Below, in pieces: positions 21,801 through 32,915 of a DNA stretch of 64,000 nucleotides. Within the stretch, counting starts at the first letter, position 1. The number at the start of each line of letters is the position of its first letter. The notes beneath the pieces are model-generated. The model saw only the letters and a program-made list of their open reading frames with translations, had not been told where the DNA came from and searched no databases. The position numbers were made by a program, and so were the translations under genes. Source of the DNA: Sclerotinia nivalis (taxonomy: Eukaryota > Ascomycota > Leotiomycetes > Helotiales > Sclerotiniaceae); contig JAPEIS010000010.1 in NCBI GenBank assembly GCA_029531795.1, positions 1,922,001-1,986,000 of the forward strand, written 5' to 3'.

Positions 21801-23980
21801 CTTAAATGAGATAGGAACGTAAATTTATCACACAGAAGAATGAAATATATTAGATAACAATTGTTTCAAAACCAAACTACGTAGATAAACTGGCAAAGAC
21901 TAATATAATCGCCGGACGCAGGTGCATATTCAGATGTAAGTGAATACCAATGTAAACAAGACTCAGAGAAGTACGAGATCAAAGGTCCACCCCGTGAGAG
22001 AAGAGGATATATTCGCGGATGTTAGGGTTAAAAAATTCCACATTGGACCCGAATCCTATAAAAATTCGGTTTCATGCTATCGTACATAGGTATATGTACG
22101 TGTTCATTTCTTTGCATGCCAATCGGTTGTGCCTGCCCAATTAAGAGTCAACTGCTTCGTTATTAGGATGACTGAATGTGTGAGACTTGGCCGTCATCTG
22201 AAGGTCGAGGTACCGAGTCTCTACCACCGCCAGACTTGGAAACGTGATGGTTTTCAGCATCTCTCATCGCTTCGGTCCCTCGGGAGATGTCGGTACGTAT
22301 CGGCTACATTGTAGCCCTTGCTCGACACCCCACACCACCTCTTTTGGTGTCAAATTATGCCAGGCGCATTAAACAGTGATCGGAGCGCAGACAAAGAACT
22401 CACTTTCTCATTTAAATTCTGATCCATAGTCGTCTTTGAGTGAATATGGTCCCTCGCCTATTGGTGTTAAGACGATAGGGAGAACTCGCATTCCAAATGG
22501 ATAAGCAGCGTACATAAACAAAGATTCCCCTCCCCCAAGGCGTAAGATACAAGCACTAAAATGGCGCAAGCATCAATTGCTCAGGAAATAGGACCAATCT
22601 TTGATCTCGTAGGAAGAAAATCGTACCCGAACGAGCATGCATTGTATTCGTCCAGGATATTGACTGATATTTACCAGTCACAGACACTCGTCTCCAAGTT
22701 ACCCTCCCCTCGGTCACATCCACAACGAATAGATAATACATTAGAGCATACGCGGACTAATCTTGAGGTAGTTTGAGACATTGCATCTCTTCGAAAACCA
22801 CAACTACAACCGATATAGCTTGCCTTGTTTCTCCTCAATGGAAACCTCACGAGTACCAAGTCAGAAAATATTCCTTATGACGTCTGATATATCATTGTCC
22901 TCACTATTATTCCCTCGCGAGTTACTTCCCCCTGGCCACTTCCCATGAAATCTAGAGAGCATTAACTTCAACCAGAGATTGGCCAGTATCAAAGGCTAGG
23001 TACTTCCGCTTATACAACACATAGTAGGCAGCAGTCAACCAGAAGTTCAACATCAACAAACCCATGGGTTAAACAAAAAGTTCCATCCACCTCAAGCGAT
23101 CCAAATAGCCCGCACATACCCCCGACTGGCCCGAGAAACCTTCGCTTCCCCATCGCTTAAAATCCAACCCCTCGCAAGAAAACCCGCAAAATCGCCTTCA
23201 ACGATCACCAAAAACAAGGTCCAAGAATGAATTTCAATGATATTTTTCAATCATTTACAATAAAATAGCGGCGAATAAGGCCGTTCGCCTAATGCAAATG
23301 GTCTAATACTGTAAGTTGTCCCGTGATTTTCATTTCTTAACCTGATATAGAGTAGAAACCACGATCTCTACCTTCCTTTTCCTACCTGTTACCCGCATCG
23401 TCTCTCTATTCGTTCCCGGCTTACAAGTCTCAGGAATGTCAAGTTATTGGCCGCTCGACGGGCTCATGGAGCAGTTGGCCATACTCAAGCTGCTTTGGAT
23501 GGCCACGGACAATAGATATTTGATTGGTCTCATTAACAAGCGGTTCAACCGGCGGATGCTGCGGGACTGCGGGACTGCGAACACAGGGCGAGCACTGGAA
23601 TAGAAGGCATCACTTTTAAGTACATTGCAAACATTGCAAACGGTGCATGATAACTCGCCAAGGTATGTTATCATCCCAAAAAGCCTGCTCAAGCTAGTCC
23701 TCACAGTGGTGTATACCGTAACATTATCTGCAAGCAGCCTGGTAAGCGAGATGCAGTCATTATATGTAGTAGGCTATATTTGTGGTGTGGCTACGTGGCG
23801 TACTCCATGATGTTGGGGAAGACGTGAGATCGTAAAATCTTCACGACAATTAAATCTTCACAAGTCAGTCCTACGAATCTCCCGACAGGTATTCTTGAGA
23901 CTTGTATTGCATGAAAAGTAATATTCTTTAAATTCTCAGACATATGAATATGCAGTTAACGAATAGTAGACTTGGGACGG
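18880..23980. other. Gene-poor intergenic tract
   Basis: No gene I can support. The small ORFs here lack start context, introns or recognisable protein motifs. It contains the TTGATAA array at 20,121 and short direct duplications near 23,560-23,645. Confidence 0.5.
20121..20212. repeat. Short tandem array, TTGATAA then TTTGATAAA units
   Basis: Six units of the 7-mer TTGATAA (20,121-20,162) pass directly into about four 9-bp units (TTTGATAAA/TTTGATATA). The period changes from 7 to 9 without a break. Confidence 0.85.
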
Positions 23981-23985
23981 GTAGC

Positions 23986-24378
23986 ATGGCGAGAACAATC
24001 GAGGATAAACAGAGACTCCGCGAAATTGCTAGACAGGCAGTAAGTTTTCTTTCAAAGTCTATTTGACTTCCCAAAAAGCTAATTGAGTAGATAAGCCATC
24101 AATCAGATCTGCGATTAGGAGATGATGAAGAAGTTGATGTCAGTACCGCATTGAACTATTTAAGAGGTGGTAACAATTCGGGTGAGATATGTGGTGCAGT
24201 AGTAGATCGAAAAAGTGGCCAAGGTTATGTATGCTTGCATCAAAGAGGAACAATATCCGAAGATCCAAAGATATCTACGGGACCAAATGAAGAAGGATAC
24301 GAATATTTTGAGATTAGTGATATGCAAGGCTTTTTTGTATTTGGGTCGGCTGCTGTACTTTACGTATATCGTAAATAA
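23986..24378 (+). CDS. Small spliced gene, hypothetical protein (113 aa)
   Basis: Two exons: 23,986-24,039 (MARTIEDKQRLREIARQA) and 24,091-24,378. The 51-bp intron has a GTAAGT donor, a branch-like GCTAAT and a TAG acceptor, and splicing is in phase. The protein goes on 'ISHQSDLRLGDDEEVDVSTA', then 'VVDRKSGQGYVCLHQRG', and ends '...FVFGSAAVLYVYRK'. The first 50 residues are charged and the last 20 are mildly hydrophobic, perhaps a short membrane tail. No family is recognised. The good intron supports a real gene; the downstream neighbour is convergent (stop at 24,547 on the other strand). It could also be the surviving start of a longer, truncated gene. Confidence 0.5.
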
Positions 24379-24546
24379 AGTCGGCTTGTTTGTCTGTCTG
24401 CCTCCATGATCTCAAAAGCGTTACGTATGGAATCTCAGCCGTTCAGCTAGATTGAAACGAAAGCGTAGACTGTCTTCGTCGTAAAATCTCAAAGTAACAA
24501 TACAGTTTCCCTGTAAACCGATAAAATCCAAAGGTACTGTAGGTTT

Positions 24547-25404
24547 TTAGCTTCTAGTAATCCAATGTAAGACACTTTGAAATATACCTTCATGGTAGAC
24601 TATATTTCGGGAAAGACCATTTGGCTGCGAATCTTTGGTACTGTTGACAATATCTGATATCTTCAGGCCTGAGTGCTTGAAGATTTCAGGGTATCGCTGC
24701 CGCTTGACCAATGGAAATGTAGTTGCTGGTGAAATTGTTGAAGGGGAATGTGATTGTGCTCCTAAATCACTGCTGAGCTCAGAGACCTGGTGATGTGGCT
24801 CCGGGCTCTTGACTAGGGTGCCCGACAGTGTAGTAGATATGGAACTGGTCGGAGGTACCTTGTAGTAGTCAAGGGTCGGAGGTTGACTAGGAATGCTTTG
24901 AGGGTCGGAAATTGAATAAAGCGGACCAGGTAGTTCGACAAGAAAGTGCTGGTACTCGGGCAAATTTTCTAACATCCGCAGGTGCCGCAGGTTTGAGGAT
25001 ACTTGTGTAGGCGCAAGAAGCTCTGCAAGGTCATTGAAGTGGCAATATCTAATCCCCCGCAAATCATTCAGAGTCAACCTGAAGACGACTTGTAAGAAAG
25101 CCCCGATTGGTAAATCTCGAATAAACTTTTGGATATCTGCGTCATCTTTTTGGATACCCTCAGTATAACGTAACTGGAAAAGGCATTGGTAATCTTTCTC
25201 AACTCTTTTCGAAGTTTGAATTCTCTTTAAAATCTGACGGAATCTCTTCACCTCCCGATGCTTTCGATTGATTTGTTCGAACCAAGATGCAATACTACCG
25301 ACTATATTATCCACATCAGGCTCGGGCAACGAAAGAAAATTCATATAAAGTACTTCAGTGTTACTGCCCGCATGCTCTACCAGGATTCGAGGTTGGTTTA
25401 CCAT
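24547..25404 (-). CDS. Hypothetical protein (285 aa)
   Basis: A single open frame from ATG 25,404 to TAA 24,547. Residues 1-140 look globular and helical ('VDNIVGSIASWFEQINRKHR', 'KRFRQILKRIQTSKRVEKDY', 'FIRDLPIGAFLQVVFRLTLN'). Residues 165-240 are Ser/Pro/Thr-rich and probably disordered ('SIPSQPPTLDYYKVPPTSSI'). The tail is 'GLSRNIVYHEGIFQSVLHWI'. I see no signal peptide, membrane segment or known catalytic motif. The frame has no RIP stops, and its codon use is unlike the retroelement relics. It lies in a gene-poor stretch between the small spliced gene and a decayed gene, and may be a lineage-specific accessory protein. Its function is unknown. Confidence 0.5.
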   Translation of the reverse strand: MVNQPRILVEHAGSNTEVLYMNFLSLPEPDVDNIVGSIASWFEQINRKHREVKRFRQILKRIQTSKRVEKDYQCLFQLRYTEGIQKDDADIQKFIRDLPIGAFLQVVFRLTLNDLRGIRYCHFNDLAELLAPTQVSSNLRHLRMLENLPEYQHFLVELPGPLYSISDPQSIPSQPPTLDYYKVPPTSSISTTLSGTLVKSPEPHHQVSELSSDLGAQSHSPSTISPATTFPLVKRQRYPEIFKHSGLKISDIVNSTKDSQPNGLSRNIVYHEGIFQSVLHWITRS

Positions 25405-25999
25405 AATTAATGCAAACGCTTGCTAAGTTTGTTCAGGTGTGCTTTTGGAGTCGGCTTCTGTGAATATAGAGGAACAATTAGTGCAATAAGTTGCCCACTA
25501 CTCCAAGTTTTGCAGTTTCTGCAGGAATTCAATAGTGTCGCAGTGCCCCGGTTTTGTTGACCTTTCTGGGCAGTACGTGCACCGGATGGTAGGGATTGAC
25601 TATCCGTTAGCCGCTTTTCGTCACTTTCGGACTTTGAAAAGCAGAGATATTACAGAATGGTCTGACCTGTTGGCCAATATGAACGTAATTGTTAATCAAT
25701 GATGAACCGATGTACAGTTGGCCTTATCTCTCGCTAACTCTGCGCCCTTACGATGTGCTTGTCCTCCCCAGGCTTGTGCATACATGATGATACGGCTTCG
25801 TACCTATTTCAATATTAAACGTTGGAAAAATAGCCGAAATACCGTGTATGGTGTACGATGCAGTGTAGCTATTGGGCAGTTCAGCATTGTACAGCTCAGC
25901 AATGCATATATGTGTTTGTACAGAGCTGGCCAGGCACAGAAGAAGCAGCTGCGCACCTAAAAAAAAGTTCTAAGAATCAATCGGCGCGGAAATAGATGG

Positions 26000-26966
26000 T
26001 GAGATTTTGAGTAGCTCACATGCCAAATACTTAAATGAGGTTCTGGAAGACACTAATGAACTCTTCGGCCCCAATCAAAAGATTGTAGAAAAAAACAAGG
26101 AGCTTGGAAAACCAGAGCACCAATGCTTAGTCATGGCTACCCCATTTCGTGGGCCATATCTTCAGAAGTTAACTAAGGCCATTGGGAGAACACCTCTAAT
26201 CGATTAACTTCCAACCAGAGAGATCTGATGGCTCCGCACTGGTCCTTGGCGCTGCAAGAAAACCCCAGTTTTTGACGCTGACATAGCCGATGGGATACAT
26301 CAAATCACGAAAGACATAGATGACAAGGTGAAAACATTGCTGCGGAGAACCCTAAATTCAAAGGGTCGAAGGAGAAATTGTACAATCCATACCGCAACCT
26401 CGAAAAAATCCAGTTTCCAGATGACGATAATCCTGAACAACCGATTTATAATGCTCAGTTTGAATCGAAATCCTCGCAAGATAAGGATACGAGCAATAGT
26501 GAGGGCGAGAACGATTCTCTAGTGGTTTTAGTGTCGGGACGAGACGCGCCTCAGAAAGTTCAAAGTTTACGAGAGAAACTTGGTGTATGGAATGATCTGC
26601 TGACAAGGTATCAATATATGGAGCCTCCTCAAGATGGATATAAAGAGCTTCTCTCTCAGATAAATAAAGAACAGAAAATTTTTGAGGAATTAGTACAGAA
26701 AATAAAGCACTATGTCGCTATAGCAAAGCTGCCGCCAAACTTTGTGGGCGCGATAGTCCCTCCGGAGAGCATGCTCGTAAAGGGATATTTGAACAAGGCC
26801 AACAAACGGCTTTTGTAAAAAACTGGAAGACGGAATTCGGGCAGCGGTCTAAATGAACCAGGGACCGACGTAAAGGAATATTTGAAAAAGCCCAAAAAAC
26901 GGTGTTTATTGAAAAGCGGAAATGGGGATTCGGGCAGCAGTCCAAATCCACCCGAAACCTACGAAT
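26000..26966 (+). pseudogene. Decayed unknown gene with C-terminal tandem duplication
   Basis: Coding-like segments follow in order: 'SSSHAKYLNEVLEDTNELFG' (26,007 onward), a stop at 26,205-26,207 and another soon after, 'DADIADGIHQITKDIDDKVK' in a second frame, then a frameshift near 26,360 into the 146-aa frame 26,378-26,818 ('LYNPYRNLEKIQFPDDDNPE', 'GYKELLSQINKEQKIFEELV'). The last part is duplicated: the block starting 26,777 recurs at 26,870, a 93-bp period, and the first copy carries the stop. The protein would have been hydrophilic, with a helical C-terminal half. No family is recognised. The two stops, the frameshift and the duplication argue that it is dead. Confidence 0.55.
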
Positions 26967-27919
26967 GATACAAGTAATCTTAAGATATCATAAACGAAAC
27001 AGAAGATCTTCAAAGCGAATTCTTTCCGAAAATAAAATCAGGATTAAACGATATATTGAGCGATGAGGATGCGGATAGCCTGATGGAAGACCAGAAGGTT
27101 ATTGGAGCCCAAATATGAAAAGAAGACATTTTCATCCCTTCCAGCTCCAGAATTTTGTTTCCGCAATAACAGGAATATCATTTCCACCAAAATGCAATAT
27201 GTAGTAAGGATTAGAGTCACTTGCAACGAAGTACTATTCCCCGCTTCTGATAACTACATCCTTAAAATGAATAAAAAATAGATATATCAAAAAAGATACC
27301 TATATAAACGATAAATAAAACAGATAAGCCCGCGAAATGTTAAATGAAACAATCTCACAACAAATAGAAAAGATGGACGATTTTCATTTTTTTCCAACTA
27401 GCAACTTCTCATTCTTCTATTCTTCCGCAAGACTAAAAGGACTACAAAACGATACGTAGCACTAAACCACGAGCCCGAATTATATGAAGATATGATGGCG
27501 GAAAAAGTCCTTGAAGGAACGGAGGGAGGAAGATGATGGAGTAGAACAAAAGAAGTGGATATGTGTGTGGATGTCCTGAATGAAGCTAGACGAAAAGTCC
27601 AATCTGGGTAAACACTTGCTCTTTACCGTGAGGACGTTGGTGTATTTTATGTTGGTGTATACATAGCAGAAAGATCGTCCCAGTGATCGATGCGGTGATA
27701 TACATAGCTTTGAGAAAGGTGTATGTTCCTCCCAATCTAGTTTCCGGAGTAAAGCAAATGTAAACGGCACACTAAGGTGTAAATAGAAATACTATTTGGA
27801 ATAGCCCCGTATCAAGGCATAATAAAATATCGCTCACATGCTCCTCGTATCTACAAATTCCAAGACAATGATGTGCACTCCTTCTCAATCTCCACCGACC
27901 TCTTCCAACAATAAACTCG
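26967..27919. other. Intergenic, 3' side of DPL1
   Basis: AT-rich with no coding potential I can support. It probably includes the 3' UTR of the sphingosine-1-phosphate lyase gene on the minus strand. Confidence 0.5.
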
Positions 27920-29793
27920 CTAAGCTTTGTACAAGGTATCCAAAAATCCACTCGCTAATTCAACCACCACGCTCTTATTTGGTAAACTGCCCGCAACTCC
28001 ATACAAGGCTGCTGAGTCTCCCAAACTCTTTCCTTTTGCTCCTTTGCCTTCCACAATCCTAACTCTCTCCTTCTCCTTCTCTCCTTCGACGACGGCTATC
28101 AAGTCTTCGATCAACTTCTCCCTTACCTTTACAATTGGTAAGGTCACGGCTACGTGTATAGCCGGTGGACTTTGCAACGAATTCAAGTGCCATCCCTTTG
28201 CTGACATAGCATCGGCGATATCGTAAATATCGAGTGTTTTGGATGTGAAAGCTACAACGGAAACAAGTGGTTTACCGAGGACATAAAGATCGGCGTTGAG
28301 AGAGGGGTTTTCGTTTATGGCATCAATGATTTTTTTGGTAGCTCCCACAATCTCGGTACAGGCATTGATATAGCCAGTTTCCCCAACACTCATGAGGGAA
28401 GCCCAGCATCCAGCAATGAGGGCACCAGGACGAGACCCGGCGATAGATGGAGAGGCATATACACCACCTGACCAGTCAGGAGAGATAAAGTATTGGTAGG
28501 TTCTCAAGGCTGCGGTGCGGTAGAGAACAGTCGAGTTACCTTTGGGCGCGAATCCATATTTGTGAGTGTCGCAACTTATACTTGTAACACCCTTAAGACG
28601 GAAGTCGAAGAGATCGGTCTCGAATCCGGCCTTCTCGAGGAAAGGAACAAGGAATGATCCAAGGCAGCAATCGACGTGGAGTGGGATCTTGCGTTTGGCA
28701 GCGAGCCTGGAAAGGCCGGTTATGTCATCGATAAGTCCATGAGGGAAATTTGGAGCGGAGCCAACTAGTAGGACGGTGTTGCTGTTGATGAGACGAGATA
28801 CGCTTGGAAGATGGACTTGGTAAGATGGAGCGGGACAAGCGACGAGGTGAACTTTGATACCGAAATATTGACCTGCTTTGCGGAACGCTGTGTGTGCTGT
28901 TTCTGGGAGGATCCTAAACATTGATTAGTATAGAAATTTGAATGGCATATTCCGCGGATCTACTGACATTTCCGGTTCCTTTACACCTCTTTCGGCATAA
29001 GCCTTCTGCCTCGCACTTAAGCAAGCCATCAAAATAGACTCTGTACCTCCACTAGTCGTAACACCCGCAGCTCCTGGAGGAGCATTAAACATCGACAAAA
29101 CCATCGCCACGATCTCTGCCTCCATCTTCCTCACTCCTGGGAAAACATCCGGATGAATAGGATTTGCAACTGTAAACTTTCCAAACGCTTCCGTTTGTAT
29201 CTTCATCAACGAATCCCCTCCATGGTACACAGCACCCGAGACAAATCCGTCCTCCCATCTGGTATGATCCATATTGGCCAAAGCCTCCAACTCCTTCATA
29301 ACCGTCTCTTCAGACCATCCTTCCTTCGGCAGCGTCAAATATCGTACCACACCTGGACCAGTCGGTACCAACTTCCCTTGTAGCTTCGTAAGTGCCTCGG
29401 AGACTTGCTTCTGTACTTGAGATCGCACACCGGGTGCTCGTAAGAACAATCCATAGAGTGTGCTGCGAACCGAGATATATGCGTCTGCGAAACTACCAAA
29501 AAGTCCCCGTCCTTTCAATTTCAAAAAGCACTTCCTCGTCCATCTCAGTAAGAACAAAAAGAATACGGCATTTCGAAGTCTAAATTTTAGAAATAAGATC
29601 AGTAAATTTTATTCCATCAACGACAAGATACAAACACATTGCATAGCTTATCGCATACACGGTGGGTCCAAGAATATAGAACAAGTACATACATATCAAT
29701 ATTCAGAGCCAGTAATTGGCTGCTACTTGAAGAGCCCTTTGTGACGGTGAAGCTATTGCGCAAGCTCACGGGCATTCTCGAACTGCCGGGCAT
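27920..29793 (-). CDS. DPL1: Sphingosine-1-phosphate (dihydrosphingosine-phosphate) lyase
   Basis: Three exons (29,793-29,693; 29,579-28,968; 28,913-27,920) encode 568 aa, the normal length. It is the PLP enzyme of the endoplasmic reticulum that irreversibly cleaves long-chain base phosphates to a fatty aldehyde and phosphoethanolamine, the exit from the sphingolipid pathway. The short first exon gives the typical fungal start MPGSSRMPVSLRNSFTVTKG, and the join restores 'LALNIDILRNAVFFLFLLRW', a membrane segment at about residues 35-48. The PLP domain holds 'GVTTSGGTESILMACLSARQ', the cofactor-binding Asp in 'PLHVDCCLGSF' (about 319) and the Schiff-base lysine in 'CDTHKYGFAPKG' (about Lys356). 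Both introns are GT-AG (113 and 54 bp), phase 2. The frame is intact. The next gene on the same strand, a GT34 transferase, starts beyond a 748-bp gap. Confidence 0.95.
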
Positions 29794-30541
29794 CTTGTGG
29801 GACGGAGGATCGGTGAGTGATGAGAATGGAGATAAAAAGTTGGGGTGGAAGAGTAAATAAAGTGCAAAAGGACAAGAGTCGTCTCCATCGGCGTTTCCTC
29901 TTTCCTTGATTCAATGGAGATGCCGAGGATGTTACTCATCACATGCTCACTATCCGGCCCATGTAAATTTATTTCGAAGGGCCTGAAAAGATCTAAAATA
30001 TCACCATATAAAAGTGGACATGATCTTTGGAAATTTCCTCTATGGTTATTCTTTAACAGATTTCTACCAATTATTCATATTGTGATGCTACATGGATATA
30101 CTGAAGGTCATCAAAATCGGACGAATGACAATGCCTCGAATTAGACTATCATGCCCCATCATCTCCTCTCCCGGTCAGAAATCTATATCGTAACTTGTCC
30201 TGGAGAGCAAATGATAGAACACAGATCATATCGAAGAGCTTTGCAAGTACTGAGAGAACAGTACTATTGACAGCTGGGGTATGTAGGCTTCGAATAATAT
30301 ACAGAAGACAAAGTCTTACTTCACCCCCCAGAAAACTACACCTGCCAGCCTCAACGATATCCATGTTCCTACAGACGTCCTCGCCGGTATTGTACATTTA
30401 TGCAAACATTTATCTTCATACTGTTGTACGCCTGCAAACGCCTTGCCCGCTATTCGTAGATCATAAGGGCTTCCTATAGCCCTAAGTATGCTTATATGCT
30501 GTTAATGAGGATTGGAATAATTATCGTAGTAAAGGTATGGA
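29794..30541. other. Intergenic, DPL1 promoter and GT34 3' region
   Basis: No gene is seen. The half next to DPL1 should carry its promoter. I identify no clear TATA box or operator. Confidence 0.5.
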
Positions 30542-31594
30542 TCATCGTTGGGCGAATACAGTCCGCCATTGCCTTGTGTATTTTTCGGCCTCTTTTCCAC
30601 AGTCTCGTCCTGACTGGTCACAACCTGGAAATCGGACGACAAAGTCTCCATCTTTATATCCCTCTGCATCATCCGAATTGTATGCGTTCATTATTTTCTG
30701 TGGCACGAGTGCCAACTTCGACAAGATCGTTGGATGCCATTGCACAATGTGTTCCTGATTATTATTAGATATTGAACCTTCCAAAGACGTGTGGGCACTC
30801 ACCAATGCATGCGTATCCGCTTTCTGGAAATTGTAAGAACGATACAGAGGGTCAAACCATGTATCGAGAAAGAATTTACTCCATTCCCCCTTTCTGATAA
30901 TAAAACTAGCCTGCGACAGACCATCTTTATCCTGAGTGAGCACCAAATCGACATTTCCCCCTTTTAAATTTGGAAACGTCTTGATAACACTGTCCGGAGG
31001 CACAATAGATTGGTCTTTGATCATTAAACTTTCCAACCTTTTTGGCTCCATGATGTGATCTTCGACTTTCAGCGCAGGATTCATGATGAGGGCATTCTGC
31101 TCCAAAACCCAAATGTATTCGCTATGTGGAAATTGTGATAGTGCGTGTCGTGCAGCGGGAACTTTGGACCATGAATTTGGCGATCCTTGAATATCATAGT
31201 CTCCAATACTAGGGAAAAATGTTGCATAGCCTAAGAATGATCAGTTTGGTTCTTGCTCCAGTGCCAGAATAGTGAGATGTGGCCATTCGCATAGCATTTG
31301 CTTACCATGTTTCCTGGCGTATTGAATACGATTCTCCTTCACACTATCCTGATATTCTTTACTATATCCCACCGTATCCAATACTGTGACAATTACAACT
31401 GGCGGAGTCCCCGATGGTATTCCATCTGCTCCCCCAAGTATACTTGAAAGTATAAAAAATACCGCCCCTATGGCACAAGCACATAAAAGTATCGTCTTCA
31501 CCCTACTTCTGCGTAGCATTGGGAAACGAGAAGACCGTGGTGCAAGATATGCCGGAGGATTCGAGGCTTTCCTCGAGGGGTATGCCAAATGCAT
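30542..31594 (-). CDS. GMA12/MNN10 family (GT34) alpha-mannosyltransferase subunit, MNN11-like
   Basis: Three exons (31,594-31,306; 31,230-30,803; 30,754-30,542) encode 309 aa. This is a Golgi type II membrane protein: basic N-terminus, then the anchor 'TILLCACAIGAVFFILSSIL' at about residues 34-53. The catalytic domain starts 'PPVVIVTVLDTVGYSKEY' and contains 'SEYIWVLEQNALIMNP', 'GLSQASFIIRKGEWSKFFLD' and 'HALEHIVQWHP', all GT34 landmarks. In MNN10/GMA12 the position before 'ALIM' is a D-x-D metal-binding motif; here it reads E-Q-N, so this subunit may be non-catalytic, as suggested for some MNN11-type partners. Family members extend alpha-1,6-mannan backbones in complexes. The second intron is only 48 nt, a multiple of three, and has no stop. 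MNN10 versus MNN11 orthology needs a tree. Confidence 0.85.
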
Positions 31595-32915
31595 TATGTG
31601 TCGTATGTACTGGGCCCCTCAGGCACCTGCTACAATCGTTACAGCTTTTGCCAATAATTGTAGCCCCAACGTCGTACGGGACTTTCTATAATAATTGATC
31701 GCGATGCACAGGATGGTGAGATTGTTGCGCTGTGTCCTTTCGTATTTGACCTTTGTGGTGGACACTTGGCGCGTTGAGTGGAGAATCGATATACCGAGCT
31801 GATGGTAGCAGGGTCTTTGGGAATCGAGATTAAAGGTTATTACAAAAAATAATAAAGCATATCGATCATGAAGAGAATTCTCCAACGGCGACTTAATGCG
31901 ACAACAAGGATAAAAAAGAAGGTGTTGTTGCCGTTGTAATAAAAAACGAGATTATGTTATTTTAGGGAAATTTGTCCTTGGCTCGAAGTTGGTTAGAAGT
32001 TTAGAAAAAAAAAATTCGATCAAGTCTTCAACCTTTCTCATCCGTTCTCACTCTAGATGAGATGTAATTAAACTACAAAATTTCAATCTTTGTGGCTTCT
32101 AGTTTTGATGAGTATAAAAGATAAGAGTGCAGAAAATAAGATTAGATTATTTTTTGGTATTTCATCCATCTCGCTTCTCTCTTTTGTTCTGCTACCTAAG
32201 GGGTGAAAATACATTATCTCAAATACCTATCTGGAATCTACAACAACGTTCTAGGTAAAGTTTAGGGGTAGCTCAATAGACCATCGACATTCAGACATCT
32301 TCGACACATCTAATTGAGTTCTTCTGAGAAGCCCCCGGAGGAGATCTCATCGATCTCACCACACTCATCAATGAATGATCTACAGGATAAGACCCTTCAA
32401 TCCAGACCGCTTCTCCCCATCTAATTCCTTCAACACCTGGCCAACTTTCATTCATCCATAGGAATTAGGCTCTTGAAGCTTCTGATTGGTTTTATAAATA
32501 GAGCTCAATATGCCCTGTGCTGCCGTGGCTGCCAATGCTAAGCTTCTGTGCCATGCATCGAGCATGTGGAGGTCCGGAAGACAAGCGATACGGAGTAGGT
32601 GAGTTAGTAATCCAGTTGTTCTTCTGTCGGTCGGACATTCAAATCCTATCCATCAACCATATCTACTATGATGTAACAACAAAAGATCGAACGAGCCACA
32701 CACATCTCAAAATTCTAACGTCACTATGTATGTAAGTGTATGGGAGATACCTCCGGAGCGCTACACCTCTGAGAGTATGGAAATCTCTTAGAAAGCTTGG
32801 TAGGTATTAATTTTCATACTCGTTATAACCATTGATCATTGTCTTTCTTTCTTCATACTCCGCATATTTCTAGGAATTGTAGAAGTCTACATCTTCATCC
32901 AGAACGCCATTCACA
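31595..32915. other. Divergent intergenic region between GT34 gene and PMI40
   Basis: No coding feature is supported. A possible 5' UTR intron of PMI40 runs from GTAAGT at 32,732 to TAG ending at 32,873. Pyrimidine-rich stretches lie near 32,840-32,870. Confidence 0.4.
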
